Positions 55,101 through 63,723 of a stretch of DNA of 64,000 nt are shown here, in pieces. Source of the stretch: Oribacterium sinus. Lineage in GTDB: Bacteria; Bacillota; Clostridia; Lachnospirales; Lachnospiraceae. How positions within the stretch are numbered: the stretch's first letter is position 1; each line of letters begins with the position of its first letter. The translations under genes were made by a program, and so were the position numbers. The notes beneath the pieces were generated by a model, which saw only the letters and a program-made list of their open reading frames with translations, did no database searches and had not been told where the DNA came from. Where the stretch lies: assembly GCF_014202695.1 (NCBI RefSeq), contig NZ_JACHHH010000003.1, positions 124,001-188,000 of the forward strand, given 5' to 3'.

Positions 55101-57104
55101 TATACCATTCCCGCTAAGGGAAAAATTGACCACATGCACTTAATGGATGGGGATAAGGAAGTGGCAAGATCCGTGTATGATGCTGCTGCCAACCAGTGGA
55201 GCTTCTCCTTAAAGAATGTTTCCCACGAAGGCTTCAGCTCCTGGGGCTATGAGCTTTATACCGTAAAGGTGGATACCAGCAAGGACAACTCTCCCATCGC
55301 TTCCTTTAAGCTGGATTCTCATTTGGCAAAGAAGGAATATCATGTGGGAGATGCTCTAAAGATTGATGATTTAATCGTAGAGGCAGTTACCGAGCAGGGT
55401 AACAATAAACTGTATCAAAACTGGGAGCTGGCAAAGGCCGCAGGCTTTAGTTCCACTCCGGAAAATAACACAAGCTTAAATACCGTGGGCGAAAATACTA
55501 TTACCATTCGCTTCCACAAGGGCGACCTGGATTTATCCCAAAGCTTTACCGTAAATGTTAAAGATCTGGCTAATCAGGTTCCCGCTAAGGTGGAAATTCG
55601 TACCAAGAGCGGAGAACTAATAAAGCGCTATAGCTTTACACAGGAAGAATGGGAACAAAGTAGCGGAGGAATTAAGCGTTTTAATCAGCCTATTCCAAAG
55701 AAGTTCCAAGAAGCATGGAATGCCAAGGAGTTTATGGCAAAGGCCTATAATAAGGACGGTGAAGAGTTAACAGCAGTGAGTACTAGCAGGGGAATTATGT
55801 TCCGTGTAGAATTCCCGAGCTACAGCTCCGGTAACTTTGTAGGAACAGGAACCTTCTCTTTAAACTTTAAGTTCGAGGAAAATGCGCCGGTTGAAAAGGA
55901 AGAAACTGAGAGTCCTAAACCCGAAACGCCAAAGCCGGACGCTTCAAAACCCGATACAAAGCCGGAGAATCCTAAAGAGGAGACACCGAAAAAGGACGAG
56001 AAAACTTCCTCTTCCACCATTGAGAAGCCAGAGGAAAACAATACTACAGATGAATCTCTGGAAGCAGTTGTCCCCAGACACGTAGAAGTTTATTGGCGTG
56101 GAGAAAAGATTGTAGATAAAGACTACAGCTTGGAAGAAGTAAAGAAGCGCAAAGGACAACTTATCTTCAAAGGTGTAAAGGTTCCTGCAAAAATGAAAGG
56201 GCAGAACAAAGAGGAGAACTTTACCATAGTAATAAAAAACAGCAAAGGGGAAGACCTTCCTTATACAAAACTGGATACTCCTTATTCGAAAAGTCATGCC
56301 AGAATTCACATCGAATTGAAAAAGAGATATCCTGAATGGACTCCCATGCGGATAGACTATGTCTGGAGCTATGAAGAGGATCCGACGGAAAATAAACCCT
56401 CCACAGGAGATGAAAGCTCAGTAGATGATCTTCTCCCCAGCCATGCAGAAGTTTTTTGGCATGGAGAAAAGCTTGTGGAAAAAGACATTTCCAAAGAGCA
56501 GATTCAAGCTGCAAAGGGACGTTTAACATATGATGTTTCTGTTCCAGGCAAAAAGAAGAGAAATTTCACCAGCGATTACAGCGTAGTTGTTAAAAACCAA
56601 AAGGGCAAGGAGCTTCCCCAGAATCATGTCGCTTGGAATCCCGATAAAATATCCAGCCTTATAGTAAACCTGAAGAATCCCCATCCTCAGTGGGGAAAAA
56701 TGAATTTGACCTTCATTTGGAAATATGAAGAGAATACGGAAAATACCACTCCCGAAGATCCTAATAAGAAGGAGGAAAGCAATCCGGCAGAGAAACCTAA
56801 GGAAGAGACAGATCCCAGCTATATCAAAACCTTCTATGGAGAAAGCGAAGTTGTCCCCTATGACTACACCGTAAAGGTAAAGGTAACCTGGGATAGCAAG
56901 GCAAAGAAAATTATCAAAGTAGAAGATAATGACACCTTTGCCGACACAAATGCTTCATTTTGGAACAAGGTAAAAAGAACTGCCATGCCTGCTCTAACAG
57001 GAAAGAACAGAGATACTGTAGATGACATCGACGCCGTTGCGAGATGCACCTTCAGTAGAAATGCTTTAGTAGAAGCTGTTCGAAACGCTATTCCGGAGGA
57101 ATAA
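52107..57104 (+). CDS. Very large wall-binding surface protein with repeated FMN-binding modules
   Basis: 1665 residues. Signal peptide (MKRKAFSCAVLSIATAMLL, cleaved near ISFA). Residues 30-145: choline-binding-type wall repeats (WFNRSGKWYYGKDEENL, GWQWIDGYCYFF). Residues 195-245: Lys-Pro-Glu spacer. Two units of 519 residues follow, each an FMN_bind-like module (DGVYFGTSKEGIHF ... GLAGATRTLRS) and Ig-like folds. Then a second Pro/Lys/Glu spacer, two shorter repeats (EVYWRGEKIVDKDYS, EVFWHGEKLVEKDIS) and a degenerate FMN_bind module at the C-terminus. No LPXTG. Ribosome site GAAAGGAG. Likely an extracellular redox or adhesion protein. Confidence 0.85.
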   Translation: MKRKAFSCAVLSIATAMLLPGISFAKPASTAGQWFNRSGKWYYGKDEENLRKEWIVSDGDWFYLQKDSGELQSGWLSLDGKKYFLNTLHNGQFGKLLTGWQWIDGYCYFFEAEDPKTLGELKVSGLTKDGYTVDENGRYLSNGKVVYEAGKGLPGTESGQSVAGASRSIPSASADSSYRSRSRRSSSDSQIQAPKEEAKPEQPKADKKPESPKEDKKPEIPKEDKKPEVPKEDTKPETPKEEEKKQSLMDGVYFGTSKEGIHFQEKGPNIVKVRIENGKIVSAESVVFTDDTQPDFFAKFRDRLLERVKGLDSVDEVKKSVNSKSGKYYDGLAGATRTLRSHTSALENALNQAKNQEGRKAFPFSYMEFESRPNPSQSGKTLDLSDTRLKLHFPSGETKVVSPEEFAQYGISTSPAQGSPIKEGTKEILVHFLQKDMDIDLVSAIVPRAEIRKKYPTEIHVHYANGDSSTITLDKGNFRYTIPAKGKIDHMHLMDGDKEVARSQYDAAANQWSFSLKDVPHEGFSSWGYELYTVKVDTSKDNSPIASFKLDSRLAKKEYHVGDALKIDDLIVEAVTEQGNNKLYQNWEMAKAAGFSSTPENNTSLNTVGDNTVTIRYHKGDLDLSQSFTVNVKDLANQVPAKVEIRTKAGELVKRYSFTEAQWEEKQGMLSYVQVPVPKKFETAWNNKEFTAKAFNKDGNELKVEVNKRGILFRVQFPNYTHDVAYQNAMLSLSFKFEENAPEEKDENEKVNPETPNPEKPKEENRLTDGIYYGTSKEGIHFQEKGANIVKVRIENGKIVSAESVVFTDDTQPDFFAKFRDRLLERVKGLDSVDEVKKSVNSKSGKYYDGLAGATRTLRSHTSALENALNQAKKQEGRKASPFSYMEFESRPNPSQSGKTLDLSDTRLKLHFPSGETKVVSPEEFAQYGISTSPAQGSPIKEGTKEILVHFLQKDMDIDLVSAIVPRAEIRKKYPTEIHVHYANGDSSTITLDKENFRYTIPAKGKIDHMHLMDGDKEVARSVYDAAANQWSFSLKNVSHEGFSSWGYELYTVKVDTSKDNSPIASFKLDSHLAKKEYHVGDALKIDDLIVEAVTEQGNNKLYQNWELAKAAGFSSTPENNTSLNTVGENTITIRFHKGDLDLSQSFTVNVKDLANQVPAKVEIRTKSGELIKRYSFTQEEWEQSSGGIKRFNQPIPKKFQEAWNAKEFMAKAYNKDGEELTAVSTSRGIMFRVEFPSYSSGNFVGTGTFSLNFKFEENAPVEKEETESPKPETPKPDASKPDTKPENPKEETPKKDEKTSSSTIEKPEENNTTDESLEAVVPRHVEVYWRGEKIVDKDYSLEEVKKRKGQLIFKGVKVPAKMKGQNKEENFTIVIKNSKGEDLPYTKLDTPYSKSHARIHIELKKRYPEWTPMRIDYVWSYEEDPTENKPSTGDESSVDDLLPSHAEVFWHGEKLVEKDISKEQIQAAKGRLTYDVSVPGKKKRNFTSDYSVVVKNQKGKELPQNHVAWNPDKISSLIVNLKNPHPQWGKMNLTFIWKYEENTENTTPEDPNKKEESNPAEKPKEETDPSYIKTFYGESEVVPYDYTVKVKVTWDSKAKKIIKVEDNDTFADTNASFWNKVKRTAMPALTGKNRDTVDDIDAVARCTFSRNALVEAVRNAIPEE
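52850..54345 (+). repeat. Unit 1 of a 1557-bp internal duplication
   Basis: Copy 1 of the FMN-binding plus Ig-like block. It matches unit 2 at an exact 1557-base offset, with long stretches identical at DNA level (for example around 52960-53160). Confidence 0.88.
54407..55886 (+). repeat. Unit 2 of a 1557-bp internal duplication
   Basis: Copy 2. Near-identical through the FMN-binding and first Ig-like parts; it diverges in the last Ig-like part (FTQEEWEQSSGGIKRFNQPI here against FTEAQWEEKQGMLSYVQVPV in unit 1). Confidence 0.88.
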
Positions 57105-57260
57105 TTGTAATAGAAATGCAGGAGGTAGAGCTAAGTCTTCTACCTCCATTTTTCTAAACAATTTCAAAATTTTTATGATCAAAATTCTAAAAATTCTATT
57201 GACAAAATATTCACTTTTAGGGTAATATAACGACGTTCCTTTTCTCAACGGAAGGAACTC

Positions 57261-57334
57261 CGAGGTGTGGCTCAGTTTGGTAGAGCACCTGGTTTGGGAC
57301 CAGGGGGTCGCAAGTTCGAATCTTGTCACCTCGA
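57261..57334 (+). tRNA. tRNA-Pro (UGG)
   Basis: CGAGGTG acceptor arm pairs with CACCTCG; anticodon arm CCTGG-TTTGGGA-CCAGG gives anticodon TGG; the T arm has GTTCGAATC. Discriminator A; CCA is not encoded. Lone tRNA after the surface-protein gene. Confidence 0.97.
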
Positions 57335-57355
57335 TTTTTTATTGGAAATTTTTAA

Positions 57356-57402
57356 GCACGTTTTTAAACCTTAAACCCTTGCGGATTGGCTTAGAAACGT
57401 GC
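57356..57402 (+). terminator. Terminator after tRNA-Pro
   Basis: GCACGTTT and AAACGTGC form an 8-bp stem with a long loop followed by TTTTTT. Confidence 0.7.
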
Positions 57403-57616
57403 TTTTTTATGTTTTTCTTTTATGACTTACTTCGACCACTTTTTAAAATGTATATTTTCCCGCAAAAAAAGAAAACTTTTATCGCAAATGTTTCATGTAG
57501 AGCATCTTACTTATGTACCGCCCTCCTTTCACCTCCTCTAACACAAAAGGGGCGATACATACTCCACCCCTTAATCCCCTTCACCCTCCTTATCCCTATT
57601 ATGCTTATTTAATAAG

Positions 57617-57865
57617 CTACTTACTTATCTGATTAGCCTTTGTGGCAAAAAGACCACTTACAATTCCAATAGCCATAGAATTTAAAATGTCCTTAGTTGG
57701 GAAATCAGGCACAGTATACATACCTATAACTCCAAGGATTCCCCCAGTAACTCCACAGATCAAAGGAATGTATTTATTATCCAAATCTTTAAATTCCTTG
57801 CATCCTAAATAGATAAGGTAGGTAATGACTGTGATGACTTCTACTCTTCCAATTTCATAAAACAT
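57617..57865 (-). CDS. Phage-type holin, orphan
   Basis: 82 residues with two or three membrane segments (VITVITYLIYLGC, IPLICGVTGGILGVIGMYT, SMAIGIVSGLFAT), the pattern of the small phage holin family seen in clostridial phages (PF16079-like). No endolysin or other phage gene is next to it, so it is a prophage relic or a domesticated holin. A short frame upstream (about 57880-57990, ending MNCFTQKKGE) lacks a start codon. Confidence 0.75.
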   Translation of the reverse strand: MFYEIGRVEVITVITYLIYLGCKEFKDLDNKYIPLICGVTGGILGVIGMYTVPDFPTKDILNSMAIGIVSGLFATKANQISK

Positions 57866-58287
57866 TGCTTATTCTCCCTTCTTTTGTGTAAAACAGTTCA
57901 TTATGATACGTAAATCACATTGCTTAGAAATATACATAGCTACACTTTGTGTAATGCTGGTTTTAGTCTCTACTTCATATTCTCTCCTCCTTTCCAGTTT
58001 CTTTCGCCATACTACCGGTTATTATTTTTTGATGCCCTAGCAATAAAAAAGAAAAGGAAAAATTTTTTCTCCTCAATTTATCCATTTCACTAATTTTCAA
58101 TATTACGAAAGAGGCTTATAAAGCCTCTTTTTTCTTTTTGTTTCTTCTTTATTTTCATTTGCACATTTCAATGTAGTATTTGCACAAAAAGCTATTTTAC
58201 AGTATATTTCAACAAATAAAATCAAAAAAAAGGATATAATATAGCAAAATATTTCAAATCAAAAAGCTGCTCAGGAGTGTGCGGATT
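57866..58287. other. Intergenic region between the holin and the glycosidase-like gene
   Basis: Contains the hairpin at 58108-58130 and TATAAT at 58235-58240, the probable -10 box of the DUF5696 gene. A remnant small frame is next to the holin. Otherwise nothing recognised. Confidence 0.45.
58108..58130. terminator. Hairpin before the glycosidase-like gene
   Basis: AAAGAGGC, TTATAAA, GCCTCTTT, then a T run. It insulates the sugar operon from upstream transcription. Confidence 0.75.
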
Positions 58288-60300
58288 ATGAATACGTCAA
58301 AATTAAAGCTTTCTTATAAAGACATTTCATTGGAATTTAATCAAGAAACCCTACGATACTCTATCGACACTGGAAAGACCAAATGGGAAACTAGGGCAGA
58401 TTTTTCTCCTTATATTGTTTTGCAGGAAAAAAAGGATAATTTATCTAACGGTGAAAGGCAAGATAGCAAGATAGACAAGGCAGAAAAAGAGAAAGAGGAA
58501 AACGAAACAATAAAAGCCCTACTCTACTTTAAAGATGCCAAAAGCAAAAGCCATGAGCTGATTCGTACCGGCGTAGGTGAAGGAATTCGCAGCATTTACA
58601 AAGATTTCATTCTCCCCTCGTCCTATAGTAATAAGAAGGAAGAGCTTCTCTCCTTCTCCTTTGAAACCTATGTCTGGATTGAGTACAGCACAAAGCAGGT
58701 ATATTTTGAATGGATTCCCTTAACAGAAGCTCCTATAGATTGTATTGATAAAATCCTCTTTCCGGGCCCTTTTGCTTTTCAGAAAGAAAGTTCTTCCTGG
58801 TACAGCATTATCCCTAAGGAGCAGGGCATCCTGATTCCCAATACCTGGGATGTAAGCTTTCATCAGGACGGCTTTAAGGGACGCTTCGGTACAGCCAGCG
58901 CCTACCTCCCCATTTTCGGACAGATTAAGGATGGTGAGGGCTATCTTGCGGAGAGCCTTACCCCTTGGAACATGGGCTATGAGGCGGTGCATGAAGCAGG
59001 AAGCATGGAAACCAGCATAGAGTTTCGTATTGAACCAAGTCTTGGGCAAATGGAATATCGCCGGATTATGCGCTATCTCTTTCTATCGGATTGTGACTAC
59101 AACAGTCTTTTAAAGACGTATCGGAAGCTGGCAAGGGAGGAAGGCAAACTAAAGACGCTAAAGGAAAAGGAAGTGGCCAACCCTTCCGTAAGAAAGCTTT
59201 TGGGCGCTTCCTTTGTGCACAAGGGGATAAAAACCTGCGTCCAGCCGGATTCGGAGTTCTTCGATAAGGATGCCCCGGATAAAAATAACCACCTCACTAC
59301 TTTCCGAAAGAGGGCAGAGGAAATGAGAGCTTTAAAGGCGGATGGTATAGAGAAGCTCTACTTCCATTTGGATGGCTGGGGAGATGCGGGCTATGATAAT
59401 AAGCACCCGGATGTGGGGCCTGCCTGCATAGAAGCCGGTGGTTGGGAAGGTATGCGGGAATTGTCCGATACCATGAAAGAACTGGGCTTCCTCTTCGGGA
59501 TCCATGACCAGTACAGAGATTTCTATAAAAAAGCGGAAAGCTATCATGATGATCTGGCTTGCAAAAGTCCCGATGGCAGCATTTTCACCCACGCCCGCTG
59601 GGCAGGAGGTCCTCAAGCCTACCTCTGTACCAGTCAGGCTCCCTATTATGTTCGAAGAAACTTTGAAAGACTCTTGGATGAGGGAATAAATTTAGACGGC
59701 GCTTATCTGGATGTCTTTACCTGTAACGAGGGAGATGAATGTATAAATCCCAGACATAAAATGCGCCGGAAGGATTCCTATGAATACCGATGCCAGTGCT
59801 TCCGTTATCTTCTGAGCAAAGACATTTTACCAAGCTCCGAAGAGGTAAATGATTGGGCTGTGCCCTGGCTTATCTTCTGCCATTACGCCCCCTATGACTT
59901 TATGCTTCGGAAACCGGGAAGCCCCAAGTACGGAATCCCCATCCCCATGTTTAATCTGGTTTACCATGACTGTCTGGTAATTCCCTGGATGATGGAAAAG
60001 CTTCCGGAGGAGGACTACATGCTTTATGCCCTGCTAAACGGCGGTGCCCCTTATCTTATTCGAGATCCTGCCTATCTCGGCATTGACGGAGCCTTTACTT
60101 TGGAAGAGGAAATGCCTTGGGAAAAACATTTGGAAAGGGTAGGTATTGTGAGTGATTTCCATGAAAATGTGGGAGATGCGGAGCTTGTAAAACATGAAAT
60201 TCTGGATGATAAGGGATTTCGGCAAAGATCCACATTTGCAAACGGATATGCTGTAGAGGTGGATTTACAGACAGGCAGTTATAGAATTTCTAAAGACTAA
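58288..60300 (+). CDS. DUF5696-type glycosidase-like protein
   Basis: 670 residues, no signal peptide, so cytoplasmic. The N-terminal half is a beta-rich galactose-mutarotase-like region; the second half (from about residue 330) is barrel-like with HLDGWGDAGYDNKHPDVG, GIHDQYRDFY and LDGAYLDVFTCNEGDECINP. Carboxylates in these motifs suggest a retaining glycosidase of the GH101-related DUF5696 type; the substrate is unknown. It leads an operon with a sugar-type ABC importer. ATG at 58288 follows AGGAG. Confidence 0.75.
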   Translation: MNTSKLKLSYKDISLEFNQETLRYSIDTGKTKWETRADFSPYIVLQEKKDNLSNGERQDSKIDKAEKEKEENETIKALLYFKDAKSKSHELIRTGVGEGIRSIYKDFILPSSYSNKKEELLSFSFETYVWIEYSTKQVYFEWIPLTEAPIDCIDKILFPGPFAFQKESSSWYSIIPKEQGILIPNTWDVSFHQDGFKGRFGTASAYLPIFGQIKDGEGYLAESLTPWNMGYEAVHEAGSMETSIEFRIEPSLGQMEYRRIMRYLFLSDCDYNSLLKTYRKLAREEGKLKTLKEKEVANPSVRKLLGASFVHKGIKTCVQPDSEFFDKDAPDKNNHLTTFRKRAEEMRALKADGIEKLYFHLDGWGDAGYDNKHPDVGPACIEAGGWEGMRELSDTMKELGFLFGIHDQYRDFYKKAESYHDDLACKSPDGSIFTHARWAGGPQAYLCTSQAPYYVRRNFERLLDEGINLDGAYLDVFTCNEGDECINPRHKMRRKDSYEYRCQCFRYLLSKDILPSSEEVNDWAVPWLIFCHYAPYDFMLRKPGSPKYGIPIPMFNLVYHDCLVIPWMMEKLPEEDYMLYALLNGGAPYLIRDPAYLGIDGAFTLEEEMPWEKHLERVGIVSDFHENVGDAELVKHEILDDKGFRQRSTFANGYAVEVDLQTGSYRISKD

Positions 60301-60508
60301 CCCGGACTATTCCGCTAGGAAAGAAGCTTTGGATGCCTCCATTTCGCTTCAAAAATGTATCTCGTTTCACACAGTACATTCCTTTTTATAAAGTGTATGC
60401 CTCTTTATAAACTGGATTTCACTTCAGAAAAAATTGGTTCATCACAAGTGCTTGCAAATCACTTTTGCAAGGCTTGTAAAGAATAAAGTAAGAGCAAAGG
60501 AGAAAATT

Positions 60509-61816
60509 ATGAAAAAAAGAACAGAAAAACTCTTGGCACTGGCTACCCTGTGGACCATGGGAGCTGCCCTATTGGCTTCCTGCGGTAATAAGGCGGCAAG
60601 CGGAGAAAGTGCTTCCGGAGAAGCAAAGTCCGAAGGAAAAGTAGCCCTTTCCATGGCAATTTGGGATGAAAAGCAAAGGGCCATGACCGAGTCATTAGCA
60701 GAAGCTTATACCAAGGCTCATCCTGATGTCAGCATTGAAGTACAGCTTACCCCCTATAAGGGCGGAGAATACTGGACCAAGCTGGAGGCTGCCGCTACAG
60801 GCGGAAAGGCTCCTGATGTATTCTGGTTAAATGTACTCCATACCGACAGCTATGTGGATGGGGGAATCCTGGCAGATCTTAGCGATGCTATCGCCAAGTC
60901 CGATATTAAGGATAATTTCCCTGAGTCTTTGGTAAACAACTATGTTCGTGACGGAAAGAACTACGCCGTTCCTAAGGATTTTGATACCAATGCCCTTTGG
61001 TACAATAAGGAAATCTTTGATGAAGCCGGTGTAAGCTACCCGACAAACGACATGAGCTATGAAGACTTGGTGGCTAAGGCTGAGGAGTTGAAGCAAGCCG
61101 GATTGGATGAGAGTGTTTATCCCTTTGCCTGCCCTGTAGACTTCCAAACCTGGTACTATCAGACCGTTTTTGCCAACGGTGGTTGGATTCTCAGTGAAGA
61201 CAAAAAGACTTCCGGCTATGAGGATCCCAAAACCCAGGGCGGAATTCAGTGCTGGATTGATATGATTGATAAGGAACTATCTCCCAGCTCTGCAGCTCTT
61301 TCCGAGACCTCTGCAGATGCTATGTTTGAAGGGGGACAGCTGGCAATGACCTTTGCCGGATCCTATATGGTTCCGGAGTATACTTCCAACGACAATATCA
61401 AGGATAAGATTGATTGCGTAGAGCTTCCCAGCTTTAACGGAATCGAAACCAACTGTATCAACGGTTTAGGCTTTGCGGTTTACGAAGGAAGTAAGAATAA
61501 GGAAGCTGCTACAGAATTTGCCATCTGGCTCAGCAGTAAGGAAGCTATGGATATTCAGGGAAATACCGGTGTGGTTATTTCCGCAAGAAATGAATCTCAG
61601 GAGCTCTTTGCCAAGTCCAGCGACAAGTATGCTTTAGCAGTCTATACCGCCCACACAGACAAGGCCTATCCCCTTCCTGTATGTAAAAATGCGGCACAGC
61701 TCTACGATATGGAATCTAAGGCTTTACAAAAGGCCTATAGTGGAGAGGAAAGTCTTGCAGAGGCTTGTAAGGCTTTAAAGACGGAAGCTGATGCATTCCT
61801 TGCCAAGAATCAATAA
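60509..61816 (+). CDS. Sugar ABC transporter substrate-binding lipoprotein
   Basis: 435 residues. Lipoprotein signal with lipobox ALLASC near residue 24, a short Ser/Ala/Gly/Glu linker, then a family-1 solute-binding fold (SMAIWDEKQRAMTESLAEA, KAPDVFWLNVLHTDSY). Binds an oligosaccharide outside the membrane; Lgt (40930) would lipidate it. AAAGGAG precedes the ATG at 60509. Confidence 0.93.
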   Translation: MKKRTEKLLALATLWTMGAALLASCGNKAASGESASGEAKSEGKVALSMAIWDEKQRAMTESLAEAYTKAHPDVSIEVQLTPYKGGEYWTKLEAAATGGKAPDVFWLNVLHTDSYVDGGILADLSDAIAKSDIKDNFPESLVNNYVRDGKNYAVPKDFDTNALWYNKEIFDEAGVSYPTNDMSYEDLVAKAEELKQAGLDESVYPFACPVDFQTWYYQTVFANGGWILSEDKKTSGYEDPKTQGGIQCWIDMIDKELSPSSAALSETSADAMFEGGQLAMTFAGSYMVPEYTSNDNIKDKIDCVELPSFNGIETNCINGLGFAVYEGSKNKEAATEFAIWLSSKEAMDIQGNTGVVISARNESQELFAKSSDKYALAVYTAHTDKAYPLPVCKNAAQLYDMESKALQKAYSGEESLAEACKALKTEADAFLAKNQ

Positions 61817-61878
61817 GCTTTACTATCCCGGGAGAAAAAGCTTCCGGGATATTTTCTCTTTAGGGTAAAGGAGTAAAT

Positions 61879-62796
61879 ATGAAATCAGCAGAGAAATTAC
61901 AAGGGAAAAAGGCCGGACTGTCCTGGAAGGTAAAGGACTGGATTGCAGGTTATGTTTTTATTGCCCCGGTCACCATAGGACTTATGGTCTTTTATATTTG
62001 GCCCTTCATCCAAAACTTTTGGTTCAGTTTTAACGATGTCAATAAGTTCAATGTGACCCATTTTATCGGCTTGGATAACTATCGCCAGATGCTTTCTGAC
62101 AAAGAGGTTTTTCAAAGCTTTGGAAACACCCTGAAATATGTTGTGGTGACCGTGCCGGTAGGTCTCTTTCTTTCTCTGGTCATTGCGGCCTTACTGAATG
62201 CCAAGATAAAAGGAAAGTCTATTTACCGCACCCTATACTTCCTTCCCTCCGTCACCATGGCGGCGGCTGTTGCCATGGTTTGGAAATGGGTTTTTAACGA
62301 GAAAATGGGCATTTTAAATGCTGTAATCACCTCCTTCGGAGGCCCTCGAATCGGCTGGCTAACCAATTCCAAAACCGCTATTTTCGTCATTATGCTGGTA
62401 GGACTTTGGATGACTGTAGGTTATAACATGATTATTCTTCTAGCCGGTATGCAGGGAATCTCCAAAACCTATTATGAGGCGGCAGCCATTGACGGAGCAG
62501 GTTCCCTGACTCAGTTTTTTAAGATTACCATCCCCTTACTGACCCCCACCATTTTCTTTGTCATGATTACCTCCATTATCAGCGCCTTTCAGGTCTTTGA
62601 TGTAGTGTATATGATGGTATTGAAATCAAACCCTGCCTATGAATCCACCCAGACTGTGGTGATGCTCTTCTACCGGCAGGCCTTTGATTACGGCTATAAG
62701 GGCTATGCGGCGGCCATTTCCATCTTGATTTTTGCTGTAATTATGCTGATTACCTTGATACAGTTCTCTGTACAAAAGAAGTGGGTAAATTATTAG
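61879..62796 (+). CDS. Sugar ABC transporter permease (MalF/UgpA type)
   Basis: 305 residues, six membrane helices, with the ATPase-contact EAA loop EAAAIDGAGSLTQFFKITIPLL. It follows the binding protein by 62 bases with AAGGAG upstream. The adjoining permease gives the heterodimer. Confidence 0.94.
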   Translation: MKSAEKLQGKKAGLSWKVKDWIAGYVFIAPVTIGLMVFYIWPFIQNFWFSFNDVNKFNVTHFIGLDNYRQMLSDKEVFQSFGNTLKYVVVTVPVGLFLSLVIAALLNAKIKGKSIYRTLYFLPSVTMAAAVAMVWKWVFNEKMGILNAVITSFGGPRIGWLTNSKTAIFVIMLVGLWMTVGYNMIILLAGMQGISKTYYEAAAIDGAGSLTQFFKITIPLLTPTIFFVMITSIISAFQVFDVVYMMVLKSNPAYESTQTVVMLFYRQAFDYGYKGYAAAISILIFAVIMLITLIQFSVQKKWVNY

Positions 62797-62810
62797 AAAG
62801 GAGGAACATG

Positions 62811-63638
62811 ATGAATCAGAAATTTTCTTGGAAAAAGCTCCTTGTTCATTTGGTTTTATTCGCCGGTCTCGGCGTAACCATCTTCCCCTTTCTTTGGATG
62901 GTGCTGACCTCCTTTAAGACCAGCGGTGAAGCCATGCAAATACCACCTTCCATTTTCCCAAAGAAATTTATCACTGTGGCTTATACCCAAATTATAAGTT
63001 CCCTACCCTTTGCAAGGATTTACTTTAATACGATTTTATCTACAGTGATTACGGTAGTGGCACAGCTACTCTTCTGCGCCATGGCGGGCTATGCCTTTGC
63101 CAGAATAAAGTTTCCCTTTAAAAATCTCATCTTTATTCTGCTGCTTTCCGTCCTTATGGTACCGGGACAGATCTTCCTGATTCCTCAGTATCTGATTATT
63201 CAGAAAATGGGGCTTTTGGACAGTATCCCCGCCCTCTTTATTCCGAACCTTTTCAGCGCCTTCGGAACCTTCTTGATGCGGCAATTTTTCCTCTCCCTAC
63301 CGGAGGAACTGGAAGAAGCGGCCATTATTGACGGTTGCAACCGCTATCAGATTTTCGGGAAAATCATGTTACCCTTGGTGAAGCCGGGGCTGGTGACGCT
63401 AAGCATTTTCACCTTTAAATTTGCCTGGAATGACTTTATGTGGCCCCTCATTGTAAACACCTCTCCAAAAAACATGATTCTGGGACCTGCCCTCTCCACC
63501 CTGCAGGGGCAGTACACCACCCAGTATCCCATGCAGATGGCAGGAGCGGTGATGGCGGTGATTCCCGTCATTTTGATTTTCTTCCTCTTCCAAAAACAGT
63601 TTATCGAAGGGGTGGCACAATCAGGAATTAAGGGATAA
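62811..63638 (+). CDS. Sugar ABC transporter permease (MalG/UgpE type)
   Basis: 275 residues, six membrane helices, with EAA loop EEAAIIDGCNRYQIFGKIMLPL. Start is one of two adjacent ATGs after AGGAGG; the second has better spacing. It overlaps little or nothing with its partner's end. No ATPase gene follows; a shared MsiK-like ATPase elsewhere is likely. Confidence 0.94.
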   Translation: MNQKFSWKKLLVHLVLFAGLGVTIFPFLWMVLTSFKTSGEAMQIPPSIFPKKFITVAYTQIISSLPFARIYFNTILSTVITVVAQLLFCAMAGYAFARIKFPFKNLIFILLLSVLMVPGQIFLIPQYLIIQKMGLLDSIPALFIPNLFSAFGTFLMRQFFLSLPEELEEAAIIDGCNRYQIFGKIMLPLVKPGLVTLSIFTFKFAWNDFMWPLIVNTSPKNMILGPALSTLQGQYTTQYPMQMAGAVMAVIPVILIFFLFQKQFIEGVAQSGIKG

Positions 63639-63723
63639 AAGAGGATGCCTTCCCCTTTCTTTTCTTCTCCGTCATTTTCCTGTATAATCTGAAAATACTA
63701 TATGAAGTAAGGGGGATTTCGCT

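Noticed and set aside
57880..57995. Small gene upstream of the holin
   Set aside because: Frame ending MNCFTQKKGE has no start codon in phase with the GGAGGAG site; perhaps a frameshifted remnant, not supported as a gene.
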